NCBI RefSeq assembly: GCF_021404545.1
Contig: NZ_JAAWWD010000002.1
Location: forward strand, 62,001 to 126,000
DNA length: 64,000 bases
Reading direction: 5' to 3'
Origin: Aestuariivita sp.
GTDB lineage: Bacteria; Pseudomonadota; Alphaproteobacteria; Rhodobacterales; Rhodobacteraceae
Shown: positions 54,334 to 63,609 of the stretch, one piece after another
How positions within the stretch are numbered: position 1 is the stretch's first letter
How the letters are laid out: each line of letters opens with the position of its first letter
The notes under the pieces: model-generated
The model's input: only the letters and a program-made list of their open reading frames with translations
Told to the model about the DNA's origin: nothing
Databases searched by the model: none
Position numbers and translations under genes: made by a program

Positions 54334-55143
54334 ATGCGCCTCGTACCCATTGTTCGCCCCCTGCTTGCCGCCGCCCTGTGCTGTGCGGTGCTTCCCGTCT
54401 TTGCCCATGAATTCTGGATCGCGCCCGATCGCTATCGGATCGCCCCGGGCGATCCCCTCACGGCGCAGTTCAAGAATGGCGAAAACTTTGACGGGATCAA
54501 CCTGGGATTTTTCGACCGCCGGTCGGTCCGGTTCGATCTGATCCAGGGCGGCAGCGTCCAGACCCTCCGGCCCCGGATCGGCAGTATCCCGGCGCTGGAC
54601 CGATCCGCCCCTCACCATGACGGTCTGATGGTGCTGGCGCATGAAACGGCGCCCCAGACCATCACCTATTCAAGCTGGGAGACGTTTCAGCGCTTTGCCG
54701 ATCACAAGGGGTTTGCGGATATCCGGGCGCGGCATCTGGCGCGGGGCCTGCCGCTCGATGGCTTTACCGAACGCTATACCCGACACGTCAAGGCCCTGAT
54801 CGGCGTCGGCAGCGGCCTGGGCAGCGACAGCGCGCTGGGGCTTGAGACCGAGTTTGTCGTATTGCGAAATCCCTATACGGATGACCTCTCAGCCGGGCTG
54901 CCTGTGCAGCTTTTCTATCAGGGCGCACCGCGATCCGGTGCCCAGATCGAACTGTTCGCCCGGGCGCCGGACGGCACAGTCACCGTTACGACCCATCGCA
55001 CGGACGACAAAGGTCAGGCCAGGCTCCCGGTGCGCGCGGGCCATGTCTATCTTCTGGACGCCGTGATGCTGCGAGACAGCGCAGATGCGGAAAACGCCGT
55101 CTGGGACACCCTGTGGGCCGCGCTGACATTCGCGGTGCCTTGA
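54334..55143 (+). CDS. DUF4198 periplasmic protein
   Basis: 269 residues. Signal peptide (RPLLAAALCCAVLPVFA), then HEFWIAPDRYRIAPGDPLTAQFKNGENFDG, the DUF4198 start, and an Ig-like C-terminal half (LPVQLFYQGAPRSGAQIELFARAPDGTVT, RLPVRAGHVYLLDAV). DUF4198 proteins are often next to nickel/cobalt transport or HupE-like genes and may bind metal. Divergent from hupE with about 28 bases between starts. No strong ribosome-binding site is seen. Confidence 0.75.
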   Translation: MRLVPIVRPLLAAALCCAVLPVFAHEFWIAPDRYRIAPGDPLTAQFKNGENFDGINLGFFDRRSVRFDLIQGGSVQTLRPRIGSIPALDRSAPHHDGLMVLAHETAPQTITYSSWETFQRFADHKGFADIRARHLARGLPLDGFTERYTRHVKALIGVGSGLGSDSALGLETEFVVLRNPYTDDLSAGLPVQLFYQGAPRSGAQIELFARAPDGTVTVTTHRTDDKGQARLPVRAGHVYLLDAVMLRDSADAENAVWDTLWAALTFAVP

Positions 55144-55180
55144 CCTTGCGCCTTACCCCCGTTGCCGTCACAAAGGCGGC

Positions 55181-56077
55181 ATGAACGCACCGCCCCAAAT
55201 CCTGTGTATCGGATCTGTCCTTTGGGACGTGGTCGGTCGATCGGCCAGCCATATGCGGCAAGGCTCGGACGTGCCGGGCCGCATCACTCGGCTGCCCGGC
55301 GGGGTGGCGATGAACATCGCCATGACGCTTGCGCGATTTGGGATGCGCCCGACGCTGCTCACTGCCATTGGCCGGGATGCCGAAGGCGACGAACTGATCG
55401 CGGCCTGCGCGCGGATGGGCATGGATGTGGATCACCTCTATCGCTCCGACGATTTGCCGACGGACCGCTATATGGCGGTCGAAGGCGCCAATGGCCTGAT
55501 CGCCGCCATCGCCGATGCGCATTCTCTGGAGGCGGCGGGCGCCAAGATCCTGCATCCTCTGCGGGGCGGGGCACTGGGGGGGACGGACGCCCCCTTTTCG
55601 GGGCCCGTCGCCGTTGACGGCAACCTCACCCAGTCCCTGCTGGAAGAAATCGCGCGTGACCCTGCATTTTCCAAGGCAGATCTGCGGGTCGCACCGGCGT
55701 CCCCCGGCAAGGCCGAACGGCTTCTGCCATTCGTCAACCACGGGCGCGGCACGATCTATGTCAATCTCGAAGAAGCCGGGATTTTGTGCCAGACCAGCTT
55801 CGCGCGCTCAGATGAGGCTGCCCAGGCGCTGCTCGCCCGCGGTGCTGCCCGCGTGCTGGTAACCAACGGCGGAGCGTTGGCCAGCGAGGTGTCGCAAGGC
55901 CAAAGCCCGATCTCTCAGATGCCGCCCGACGTTCTGGTGACCCGCGTCACCGGGGCGGGCGATACCTTCATGGCGGCCCATATCGCGGCCGAATGCACAG
56001 GTGCCGATCGCGAGACGGCGATGTCCCGTGCGCTCCATGCCGCTGCCGCTTATGTCTCCGGAGAAACGCCCCTGTGA
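55181..56077 (+). CDS. psuK: pseudouridine kinase (PfkB family)
   Basis: 298 residues, ribokinase fold. N-terminal ILCIGSVLWDVVGRSA and GGVAMNIAMTLARFGMRPTLLTAIGRDAEGDEL; the PfkB signature VTRVTGAGDTFMAAHIAAEC contains the catalytic Asp (GAGD). It phosphorylates pseudouridine for cleavage by PsuG. Assignment to PsuK rests on the overlapping psuG gene (GTGA at 56074-56077). Confidence 0.88.
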   Translation: MNAPPQILCIGSVLWDVVGRSASHMRQGSDVPGRITRLPGGVAMNIAMTLARFGMRPTLLTAIGRDAEGDELIAACARMGMDVDHLYRSDDLPTDRYMAVEGANGLIAAIADAHSLEAAGAKILHPLRGGALGGTDAPFSGPVAVDGNLTQSLLEEIARDPAFSKADLRVAPASPGKAERLLPFVNHGRGTIYVNLEEAGILCQTSFARSDEAAQALLARGAARVLVTNGGALASEVSQGQSPISQMPPDVLVTRVTGAGDTFMAAHIAAECTGADRETAMSRALHAAAAYVSGETPL

Positions 56078-56982
56078 TCACCCCGGTCTATTCCCAGGAG
56101 GTCGCTGCCGCGCGCGCCTCCGGTGCCGCGCTGGTGGCACTTGAAAGCACGATCATCACCCACGGCATGCCCTATCCGCAAAATGTCGAGGTGGCCCGTT
56201 CGGTCGAGGCGGACATCCGCGCCGAAGGCGCCATACCGGCAACACTCGCGGTCCTGGAGGGCGCCCTGCATGTCGGCCTTTCGGATGGGCAGCTGGAGAC
56301 CTTGGGTCAGACGCGTTCGGCTGCGAAACTCAGCCGGGCGGACGTGGCCGTGTGCCTCGCGACCGGCGGGACCGGATCAACCACCGTTGCCGCAACGATG
56401 ATCGGCGCGCATCTGGCGGGGATCGAAGTCTTTGCCACCGGAGGTATCGGCGGGGTCCATCAAGGGGCGGAGCTGAGCTTTGACGTCTCGGCCGATTTGC
56501 AGGAACTGGCGCAAACCCCGGTGACGGTGGTGGCGGCCGGGGCCAAGGCCATTCTGGATCTGCCGAAAACCCTCGAAGTGCTGGAAACGCTCGGCGTGCC
56601 GGTGATCGCGGTCGGTCAGGATGGTTTTCCCGCCTTTTGGTCGCGCCAGTCCGGCCTCAGCGCACCGCTGCGTCTGGACACCCCTCAAGAGATTGCGACG
56701 GCACATACCATGCGGCGCAGGCTGGGCCTGCCCGGTGGACAGCTGATCGCCAACCCGATCCCGGTGGCCGATGAGATCGCAGCCGCCACGCTGGCGCCAA
56801 TCATCGCCACCGCGCAGCACGATGCCACGCGCGATGGCATCACCGGCAAGGCAGTCACACCCTATCTGCTGCAACGGATATATGAGCTTACCGACGGCCA
56901 GTCGCTCAGGGCCAATATCGCACTGGCCCGCAACAATGCCCGTTTGGCGGCCCGGATTGCCCAAGCTTTGGGCAGGAACTGA
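56074..56982 (+). CDS. psuG: pseudouridine-5'-phosphate glycosidase
   Basis: 302 residues, starting at GTG 56074 inside a GTGA overlap. PsuG cleaves the C-C bond of pseudouridine 5'-phosphate to uracil and ribose 5-phosphate. Blocks: VALESTIITHGMPYPQNVEVAR, GLSDGQLETLG, CLATGGTGSTTVAATM, EVFATGGIGGVHQGAELSFDVSADLQEL, VVAAGAKAILDLPKTLEVLETLGVPVIAVGQDGFPAFWSR and GGQLIANPIPVADE. These match the family throughout. Confidence 0.94.
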   Translation: MITPVYSQEVAAARASGAALVALESTIITHGMPYPQNVEVARSVEADIRAEGAIPATLAVLEGALHVGLSDGQLETLGQTRSAAKLSRADVAVCLATGGTGSTTVAATMIGAHLAGIEVFATGGIGGVHQGAELSFDVSADLQELAQTPVTVVAAGAKAILDLPKTLEVLETLGVPVIAVGQDGFPAFWSRQSGLSAPLRLDTPQEIATAHTMRRRLGLPGGQLIANPIPVADEIAAATLAPIIATAQHDATRDGITGKAVTPYLLQRIYELTDGQSLRANIALARNNARLAARIAQALGRN

Positions 56983-57024
56983 AACGCCGACCGGGTCAGA
57001 CTCCCGGCAGGCATTGTGGCGCCG

Positions 57025-57046
57025 GTAGAAAGTGCCTAATTTCTAC
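57025..57046 (+). terminator. hairpin downstream of psuG
   Basis: GTAGAAA (57025-57031) pairs exactly with TTTCTAC (57040-57046), 8-base loop, 43 bases past psuG. There is no T run, so it may be a weak terminator or a leader element of the DUF502 gene. Confidence 0.35.
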
Positions 57047-57069
57047 TTGGAACGTCCCTTGGAAGACCG

Positions 57070-57753
57070 ATGAACACCCCATTTGATGAAGACACTCCAC
57101 CCCGGCGGCCCGGCCTTTTGGCAGGTCTCAGGGCTTCGTTCCTGACCGGATTGATTGTGATCGCGCCGATCGGCCTGACGGTCTGGCTGATCTGGACGGT
57201 GGTCGGCTGGATCGACGGGTTCGTCCTGCCCCTGGTGCCCTATAACTTCCGCCCCGAGCAATATGTCGGCATCAACCTGCGCGGGGTCGGGGTCATTATC
57301 TTTCTGATCTTTACCGTGATCGTGGGCTGGATCGCCAAAGGCCTGATCGGCCGGTCCCTGATCCGCTGGGCGGAAAGCATCGTCGAGCGCACACCCGTCG
57401 TCCGCTCCATTTACTCAGGCATAAAGCAGATCGCCGAAACGGTATTCGCGCAGTCCGAACGCTCCTTTGAGAATGCGTGCCTGATCCAGTACCCACGGCA
57501 GGGGATCTGGGCAATCGGATTCATCTCGACCGACACCCGGGGCGAGGTCGCGCAAAAGGCGGATGCACAAAATGGCATGGTTTCGGTCTTTGTCCCCACC
57601 ACGCCGAACCCGACCTCGGGCTTTTTGCTGTTCTTTCCCAAAGAGGATGTGATCGAGCTTGATATGAGCATCGAGGAAGCCGCGAAACTGGTGATCTCGG
57701 CCGGTCTCGTCTATCCCAATGATAAAGACCCGAAACTTCCGCCGAAACCCTAA
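57070..57753 (+). CDS. DUF502 membrane protein
   Basis: 227 residues. Two membrane helices (SFLTGLIVIAPIGLTVWLIWTVVGW; GVGVIIFLIFTVIVGWIAKGLIG), then a cytoplasmic domain with ERTPVVRSIYSGIKQIAETVF, QYPRQGIWAIGFIS and VFVPTTPNPTSGFLLFFPKEDVIELDMSIEEAAKLVISAG. All are DUF502 signatures. Function unknown. A 7-bp hairpin lies just upstream (57025-57046). Confidence 0.9.
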   Translation: MNTPFDEDTPPRRPGLLAGLRASFLTGLIVIAPIGLTVWLIWTVVGWIDGFVLPLVPYNFRPEQYVGINLRGVGVIIFLIFTVIVGWIAKGLIGRSLIRWAESIVERTPVVRSIYSGIKQIAETVFAQSERSFENACLIQYPRQGIWAIGFISTDTRGEVAQKADAQNGMVSVFVPTTPNPTSGFLLFFPKEDVIELDMSIEEAAKLVISAGLVYPNDKDPKLPPKP

Positions 57754-57797
57754 GTGTTGCCAGACTGAGCGCCTGCGGCGCGCCGGTTTCATACATG

Positions 57798-57907
57798 CGA
57801 GGCTCTGCCTCGCGCTCCGGGATATTTCCAGCCAGAAGAAACAACAAGACAGCCCCCGGCTTCTTCTGGCTTTAAATATCCCCGGGGGGCCAGGGGGCAG
57901 AGCCCCC
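57798..57907. repeat. compound inverted-repeat element between DUF502 and DAHP synthase genes
   Basis: The main arms are GGGATATTTCCAGCCAGAAGAA (57819-57840) and its near-perfect complement at 57861-57882, with a 20-base spacer. A small palindrome lies outside each arm (GCGAGGC/GCCTCGC at 57798-57814; GGGGGC/GCCCCC at 57893-57907). I recall similar ATTT-CAGCCAGAAGAA-type sequences dispersed between genes of Rhodobacteraceae. It also serves as a terminator between the converging genes. Confidence 0.6.
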
Positions 57908-57917
57908 GGATCCGCGA

Positions 57918-59288
57918 TCAGCCAACCGCGCGGTCATTGGCGTTATTGCGCCGCTGCGTCAGCTCTTCGGCCACCAGAAACGCCAGTTCCAGCGACTGGC
58001 TGGCATTCAGGCGCGGATCGCAGGCGGTGTGATACCGGTCGCTGAGATCTTCATCGGTGACCGCGTGAATACCGCCCGTGCATTCGGTCACATCTTGGCC
58101 GGTCATCTCGAAATGGACCCCGCCCGGCACCGAGCCTTCGGCCGCATGAACGGCAAAGAACTCGCGCACCTCGCGCAGGACGGACTCGAACGGCCGGGTC
58201 TTGTAGCCCGATGAGGATTTGATCGTGTTGCCGTGCATCGGATCGCAGGTCCAGACCACATTGGCGCCCTCTTCGGCCACCGTGCGGATCAGGCGCGGCA
58301 GATGCTCTCCCACACTGCCCGCGCCAAACCGCGCGATCAGGGTCAGACGGCCTGCCTCGTTTTCCGGGTTGAGCCTGGCCAGCAGGATCTTGAGATCCTC
58401 CGTTGTCATCGACGGCCCACATTTCAGACCGATGGGGTTCAACACACCACGCGCGAACTCCACATGCGCGCCATCGGGCTGGCGTGTGCGATCGCCGATC
58501 CAGATCATGTGACCCGATCCCGCCAGCCAGTTGCCCGAAGTAGAATCGAGGCGGGTCAACGCCTCCTCATATTCCAGAAGCAAGCTCTCGTGGCTGGTAT
58601 AGAACTCCACGGTTGAAAACTCATGGGTCGTCTCCGCGGTGATCCCGGCGGCGGACATGAAATCGATCGTGTCCTGAATGCGCCGCGCCAGCTCGTGATA
58701 GCGCTCGGTCTTGTCGCCATCGGCAAACCCCAGCGTCCAGGAATGCACGCGGTTCATATCCGCAAAGCCGCCTGTCGAAAACGCCCGCAGCAGGTTCAGC
58801 GTCGCCGCCGCCTGGGTATAGGCTTGCAGCATTCGCGCGGGGTCCGGGATGCGTGCCTCGGCGGTAAAGGCCAACTCGTTGATGATATCGCCGCGATAGC
58901 TGGGCAGTTCGACCCCCTCGATCACCTCGGTCGGCGCGCTGCGCGGCTTGGCGAACTGGCCCGCCATGCGCCCGACCTTGATCACCGGCACCTTGGCGCC
59001 ATAGGTCAGCACCATCGCCATCTGCAACATCACCTTGAACGTGTCGCGGATACCATCCGCGCTGAACTGCTCAAAGCTTTCGGCACAATCGCCACCCTGC
59101 AGCAAAAAAGCCTCTCCGCGCGACGCGGCACCCAGCTGCGCCTTGAGCCGCCGCGCCTCGCCCGCAAAGACAAGCGGGGGGTACTTGGCAAGCTGGCTTT
59201 CAACCCCGGCCAAAGCGGCGGCGTCCACATAGTCCGGCATCTGTACCCGGGGCTTGGCGCGCCAGTCGGATTTCTGCCAGTCGCTCAT
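57918..59288 (-). CDS. aroG: class II 3-deoxy-7-phosphoheptulonate (DAHP) synthase
   Basis: 456 residues, plant-like type II enzyme. It joins erythrose 4-phosphate and PEP, the first shikimate step. Motifs: [30 protein letters not shown] (metal-binding Cys), [45 protein letters not shown] and [20 protein letters not shown] 59288 begins the usual [18 protein letters not shown]. Together with aroQ it covers two shikimate steps in the window, but not in one operon. Confidence 0.95.
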   Translation of the reverse strand: MSDWQKSDWRAKPRVQMPDYVDAAALAGVESQLAKYPPLVFAGEARRLKAQLGAASRGEAFLLQGGDCAESFEQFSADGIRDTFKVMLQMAMVLTYGAKVPVIKVGRMAGQFAKPRSAPTEVIEGVELPSYRGDIINELAFTAEARIPDPARMLQAYTQAAATLNLLRAFSTGGFADMNRVHSWTLGFADGDKTERYHELARRIQDTIDFMSAAGITAETTHEFSTVEFYTSHESLLLEYEEALTRLDSTSGNWLAGSGHMIWIGDRTRQPDGAHVEFARGVLNPIGLKCGPSMTTEDLKILLARLNPENEAGRLTLIARFGAGSVGEHLPRLIRTVAEEGANVVWTCDPMHGNTIKSSSGYKTRPFESVLREVREFFAVHAAEGSVPGGVHFEMTGQDVTECTGGIHAVTDEDLSDRYHTACDPRLNASQSLELAFLVAEELTQRRNNANDRAVG

Positions 59289-59435
59289 CGTGATGATCTC
59301 CGTAGGACGTCTCGTCAGGAAGCTTGCTTATACGAAAGGCGCAGCGGCCTGACCAGACATCATTTGCGGCCTCTTGACGCGGAAAATGAACCGTGAGCAA
59401 GGTTGCACGGCTGCACCGACCCGGCACGCCACGAC

Positions 59436-60464
59436 ATGAAACTTGAGGACGGCCTCGCCATGCACGCCCAACGCCATACGGTCGACATCCTCGATCCCCC
59501 TGCAAAGCCCCGGCGGTTTGTCTTCGTCCTTCTCGAAAACTTTACGATGCTCTGTTTCGCATCCGCGCTCGAGAGCCTGCGCATCGCCAATCGGATGGCC
59601 GGGGTGTCGCTTTACAGTTGGCACCTGGCGGGTGAAGGGGGCGAGATGGTCTCGTCCTCCTCCGGGACCGAGTTCAAACTGGACAGCGGCCTGGTTGAGC
59701 TTGGGCGGGACGACACGGTGATGATCTGCGGCGGCATCCATGTGCAGCAGGCCACCACCCGACCGGTGCTGAACTGGATCCGCCGCGAGGCGCGCAAGGG
59801 GCTCAAGATGGTTGGCCTCTGCACCGCCGGCTATGCGCTGGCCAAGGCCGGGCTGCTGGATGGCAAGAAGGCCACAATTCACTGGGAAAACCAGGACAGT
59901 TTTGCCGAAGAGTTCCAGGAAGTTGAGCTGACCAAATCGGTTTTCGTGATCGACGGCAACCGCATGACCACCGCCGGGGGCACCTCGTCGATCGACCTGA
60001 TGCTCAAGATCATCGCCGACGATTATGGCGAAGACCTGGCCAACGCGGTGGCCGATCAGCTGATCTATTCCTCGATCCGTACAGATCAGGACACCCAGCG
60101 CCTGAGCGTGCCCACCCGGATCGGGGTGCGCCATCCCAAACTCAGCCAGGTCATCCAGATGATGGAGGCCAATATCGAAGAGCCGATCAGCCCCTCGATG
60201 CTGGCCAAGCAGGTGGGCATGTCGACCCGCCAGCTCGAACGCCTGTTCCGGCGCTATCTCAACCGCAGCCCGAAACGGTATTACATGGAGCTGCGCCTGC
60301 AAAAAGCGCGCAACCTGCTGATGCAGACCGACATGAGTGTGATCAACGTGGCGCTGGCCTGCGGCTTTGCGTCGCCCAGCCATTTCTCCAAATGCTACCG
60401 CGCGCATTACGACACCACCCCTTACCGTGAACGCGGCAGCCACGCGGCGCGGCTGTCGATCTAA
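59436..60464 (+). CDS. GlxA-family AraC-type transcriptional regulator
   Basis: About 342 residues. The N-terminal DJ-1/PfpI-like domain (about 25-195) has FVFVLLENFTMLCFASALESLRIANRM and GLCTAGYALAKAGLLDGKKATIHWEN. The C-terminal AraC double helix-turn-helix reads SPSMLAKQVGMSTRQLERLFRRYL and INVALACGFASPSHFSKCYRAHY. Relatives regulate glycine betaine, carnitine or arginine use. Start uncertain between 59436 and 59460. It is divergent from the DAHP synthase gene. Confidence 0.88.
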   Translation: MKLEDGLAMHAQRHTVDILDPPAKPRRFVFVLLENFTMLCFASALESLRIANRMAGVSLYSWHLAGEGGEMVSSSSGTEFKLDSGLVELGRDDTVMICGGIHVQQATTRPVLNWIRREARKGLKMVGLCTAGYALAKAGLLDGKKATIHWENQDSFAEEFQEVELTKSVFVIDGNRMTTAGGTSSIDLMLKIIADDYGEDLANAVADQLIYSSIRTDQDTQRLSVPTRIGVRHPKLSQVIQMMEANIEEPISPSMLAKQVGMSTRQLERLFRRYLNRSPKRYYMELRLQKARNLLMQTDMSVINVALACGFASPSHFSKCYRAHYDTTPYRERGSHAARLSI

Positions 60465-60551
60465 GCCTTGACCCACGGGCGGCGAGATGACGCCCTCGGG
60501 GATCTGCCCCCCCATGCTAGGCCTTGACAGCGCTGACCCGGAGCCCTGTCG

Positions 60552-61183
60552 ATGCCACCCCCAGACCTGCTTATCGCCTTTTTGGGTGCAACCTTGATCT
60601 TTGCGCTGATCCCCGGCCGGGCATGATCTATATGGCCGTTCAGACCCTGGCCCATGGGGCGCGGGCGGGATGGCTGAGTTCGGCCGCGTTTCACCTCGCT
60701 TCGTATCTGCATATCTTGCTGGCGGCCTTTGGGGTCGCTGTCTTGATCAAGGCCGCGCCTGCCCTAGTATTGGGGATCAAACTGGTTGGCGCGGGATATC
60801 TGATCTGGATGGGGATCCGGCTGGTGATCAGGCGACCCGCTCCGCGCGCCATTCCAGGATCACCGCCGGTCCCCGACGCGTCCCAGGCGTTTCGCGACAG
60901 CCTGATCGTCGAGGGGCTGAATCCCAAATCGGCGCTTTTTTACCTAGCGTTCCTGCCGCAGTTTGCCACGCCGGATGGCGCCTTTCCGATCTGGCTCCAG
61001 CTTATCGTTCTGGGCACCATGGCAAATCTGCTGTTCAGCCTGACGGATGTGTTTTGCATTCTGGCGGCCCGCGCTGTGAAGGTCTGGGCCGCGCCCAGGG
61101 CACAGCTTACTCGCCTGGGCCGGTGGTTGGGCGGGCTTGTGTTGATCGCGATGGGCCTGCGGCTGGGCGGCGAGAGTATCTGA
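60552..61183 (+). pseudogene. LysE/RhtB-family exporter, frameshifted near the N terminus
   Basis: From ATG 60552 (GGAG upstream) the frame reads MPPPDLLIAFLGATLIF then ALIPGRA and stops at TGA 60624-60626. The family signature PGPGMIYMAVQTL continues in the +1-shifted frame from about 60617 to 61183. Adding one C to the run CCCCGGCCGGG near 60611-60621 restores a full LysE protein of about 210 residues. The remainder (helices LASYLHILLAAFGVAVLIKA, GAGYLIWMGIRLVIRRP, LNPKSALFYLAFLPQF) is intact. Either a recent pseudogene or a sequencing error. Confidence 0.82.
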
Positions 61184-61416
61184 CAATTGGAGGGTGTCAT
61201 CGCTGTGCACGTGAGATTGACGGCCCCGTCATCTGGGCCCAGAAGGCTTGGATCACCTAAAAGATCGGATGGCATCCAATGCATAATGCCCCGGCTCGGA
61301 AGACCGGACAGAGACCGCACGAGGTGCGACGTGGCAGCCTTGACATCGGCACTGGAAGAATCCGCCCTGCTTTGAGAGTGTCGCATGGCGTGCAAGATCG
61401 ACTAAGAAGGCTTCCC

Positions 61417-62586
61417 ATGTTCCGTGACCTTACCGTGCCCGCCCTCTATATGGGTCTGCTGGCGGCTTTTGTCGGTTATGCCGCCTCCTTCGCGATCGTA
61501 CTGGCAGGCATCACCGCGATGGGAGCCAGCCCCGCACAGGCGGCGACCGGGCTTTTCTTTGCCACCCTTGGCATGGGCCTTTGCAGCGTCTGGCTTCCGG
61601 CGGTCACCCGCATTCCGGCCGCGGTGGCCTGGTCGACGCCGGGAGCGGCTTTTCTGGCTTCGACCGCAGCCCTTCCGGGTGGGTTCGCCGAGGCCGTTGG
61701 TGCGCTGATCGTCTGTGCGGCGTTGATCGTGATCACCGGGTTTGTCCCCGCCCTGGGACGGATCGTCGCGGCGATCCCGAAACCTATCGCCAATGGCCTG
61801 TTGGCGGGGGTCCTTTTGAAACTGTGCTTCGCGCCCGCGCTGGCTTTGGGGACGATCCCCCTTCTGGTGCTGCCGGTCCTGATCGCATGGTTGGTCGGGC
61901 TGGCCTGGACCCGGCTTGCCGCGATGCCCTTCGCGGTGATCGCATTTCTGGGCGTCCTGTTCGTGACCACGGACCTGTCGGCAATGGCTCAGGCGGGAGG
62001 CGCCGTCTGGTTTCCCGAACTCGCGGTCGTGACCCCAGCCTTCTCACTGCAATCGGTGATCTCGCTTGCGCTGCCGCTCTATCTGGTGACCATGGCGGGA
62101 CAGAACATCCCCGGTTTCGCGGTGCTTGAGCTGAACGGCTACACGGTGGCGCGGCAACCGCTGATCCGCAAGACCGGGCTGGTCAGCCTTGCCATTGCAC
62201 CGTTCGGAGCGATCCCGGTCAACATGTCCGCGATCACAGCCGCGATGATGGCCGGCGAGGATGCCGGGCGCGATCCCGCCAGGCGCTATTGGGCCGCGAT
62301 CACGTCGGGGCTGGCCTATACCACGCTGGCCTTTGCCGCAGGCGCTGTGGCGTCTCTGGCCAGCCTGGCGCCGGCGGCACTGATAACAGCCGTGGCGGGG
62401 CTGGCGCTGATCCCGGCCTTTGTCGGCGCGACCGCTGCGGCCTTCGGCGACCCGCGCCAGTTGGAGGCACCTGCGATGACCTTTCTGATCGCGGCCAGCG
62501 GAATGACCCTCTTTGGGATCGGCGGCGCGGTCTGGGGTCTTGTGGTTGGCGCGCTGATCTGGATCGTGAAAGACCTGCGCGGATAG
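61417..62586 (+). CDS. BenE-family benzoate transporter-like protein
   Basis: 389 residues with about 12 helices. BenE blocks: LYMGLLAAFVGYAASFAIVLAGITAMGASPAQAATGL, RIPAAVAWSTPGAAFLASTA, VTMAGQNIPGFAVLELNGY and FGAIPVNMSAITAAMMAGEDAGRDPARRY. These proteins are thought to be benzoate/proton symporters; no benzoate-degradation genes are in view, so substrate is uncertain. ATG 61417 has AAGAAGG upstream. Confidence 0.88.
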   Translation: MFRDLTVPALYMGLLAAFVGYAASFAIVLAGITAMGASPAQAATGLFFATLGMGLCSVWLPAVTRIPAAVAWSTPGAAFLASTAALPGGFAEAVGALIVCAALIVITGFVPALGRIVAAIPKPIANGLLAGVLLKLCFAPALALGTIPLLVLPVLIAWLVGLAWTRLAAMPFAVIAFLGVLFVTTDLSAMAQAGGAVWFPELAVVTPAFSLQSVISLALPLYLVTMAGQNIPGFAVLELNGYTVARQPLIRKTGLVSLAIAPFGAIPVNMSAITAAMMAGEDAGRDPARRYWAAITSGLAYTTLAFAAGAVASLASLAPAALITAVAGLALIPAFVGATAAAFGDPRQLEAPAMTFLIAASGMTLFGIGGAVWGLVVGALIWIVKDLRG

Positions 62587-62693
62587 GCAGATGAGATATC
62601 CCTTGGTTTGGGTGTCACCGGCTCGGCGGCGGGCACCCTGCACGGGCCCTCTTGACCGCCACGCCAACGCAGCCCAATGAACCGGCCCTGATC

Positions 62694-63509
62694 CTAAAGG
62701 CCGCGCAGCTCGAAGATCAGCGGCGCGTGGTCCGAATAGGACGTGATCCACGCATCTGCGTCAGCGGCCTCGGCCCAGCCCGCGACCCGCACGGTCGCCC
62801 CCTGCCCCTGATCCGCGAAATCGAGGTTCGGTGTGGCATAGACATGGTCGAGATCCGCCGGAGGATAGCTGCTGGCGGAGCCATTGTTGAAGGTATGCGG
62901 ATGCGTCTTGGTCTGGCGGAGCAAATCGCGCGCGGCCAGGATGCGGTCCAGGCGCGCAATCTCCTCGTCTCCCGTCATATCGGCATCCGAATAGGTCATG
63001 TTCAGACCCATCGTGTTCAGATCGCCCAGCAGGATGAACTTGCCCTGCCCGTCCGAGGCCCGGTCAATCGCCTTTTTCAGTCCACGCACCTTATCGAACA
63101 TCGCATCCCGCAGGCCGAACCCTTCGGGGCTGGGCAGGCTCTTGAGGTGCGAAAAGAGGAGCGACAGCGTCTCCTCCCCCGGGGTGGTCACAGACAAAAG
63201 CGCCGCAGGGCGCAGATTGGGGTTGGAGCGCTTGAACTCATTGCGCTGGGTGAAAAAGGCGGTCAGCCCGCCGCGCACGCCGATCAGGATCTCCTGCACC
63301 TGTGTGCCTTCTGTCACCGAAAAGGTATATCCGGGAAACCGGGCCGTGAACTCGGTAAAGACGCTGGCACCCGAGACTTCCATCAGGGCGAATATGTCCG
63401 GGTCTTCGCCCGCGATCAGATCGGCCACGCGAGCGACACGGTCGGCACGCGCCCCGCGCCCCTTGCCGGTAAAATGCTCGACGTTCCAGAACAGAATGCG
63501 CAGATCCAT
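62694..63509 (-). CDS. endonuclease/exonuclease/phosphatase family protein
   Basis: 271 residues, no signal peptide. EEP-fold motifs: LRILFWNVEHF (Asn), DIFALMEVSG (catalytic Glu), FSHLKSLPS, LLGDLNTMGLNM (Asp/Asn) and SYSDHAPLIFEL (His). Family members cut nucleic acids, sugars phosphates or lipids; the target cannot be read here. Single gene. Confidence 0.85.
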   Translation of the reverse strand: MDLRILFWNVEHFTGKGRGARADRVARVADLIAGEDPDIFALMEVSGASVFTEFTARFPGYTFSVTEGTQVQEILIGVRGGLTAFFTQRNEFKRSNPNLRPAALLSVTTPGEETLSLLFSHLKSLPSPEGFGLRDAMFDKVRGLKKAIDRASDGQGKFILLGDLNTMGLNMTYSDADMTGDEEIARLDRILAARDLLRQTKTHPHTFNNGSASSYPPADLDHVYATPNLDFADQGQGATVRVAGWAEAADADAWITSYSDHAPLIFELRGL

Positions 63510-63609
63510 GGCGGCCTCCTTGGGGTCAAACCGGCAAACGATGACCCCAGCTTAGCCCGGAACGGCAGCACGCCCCATTCCGGTATACCTTACCCCCACC
63601 TGCGTCGCG

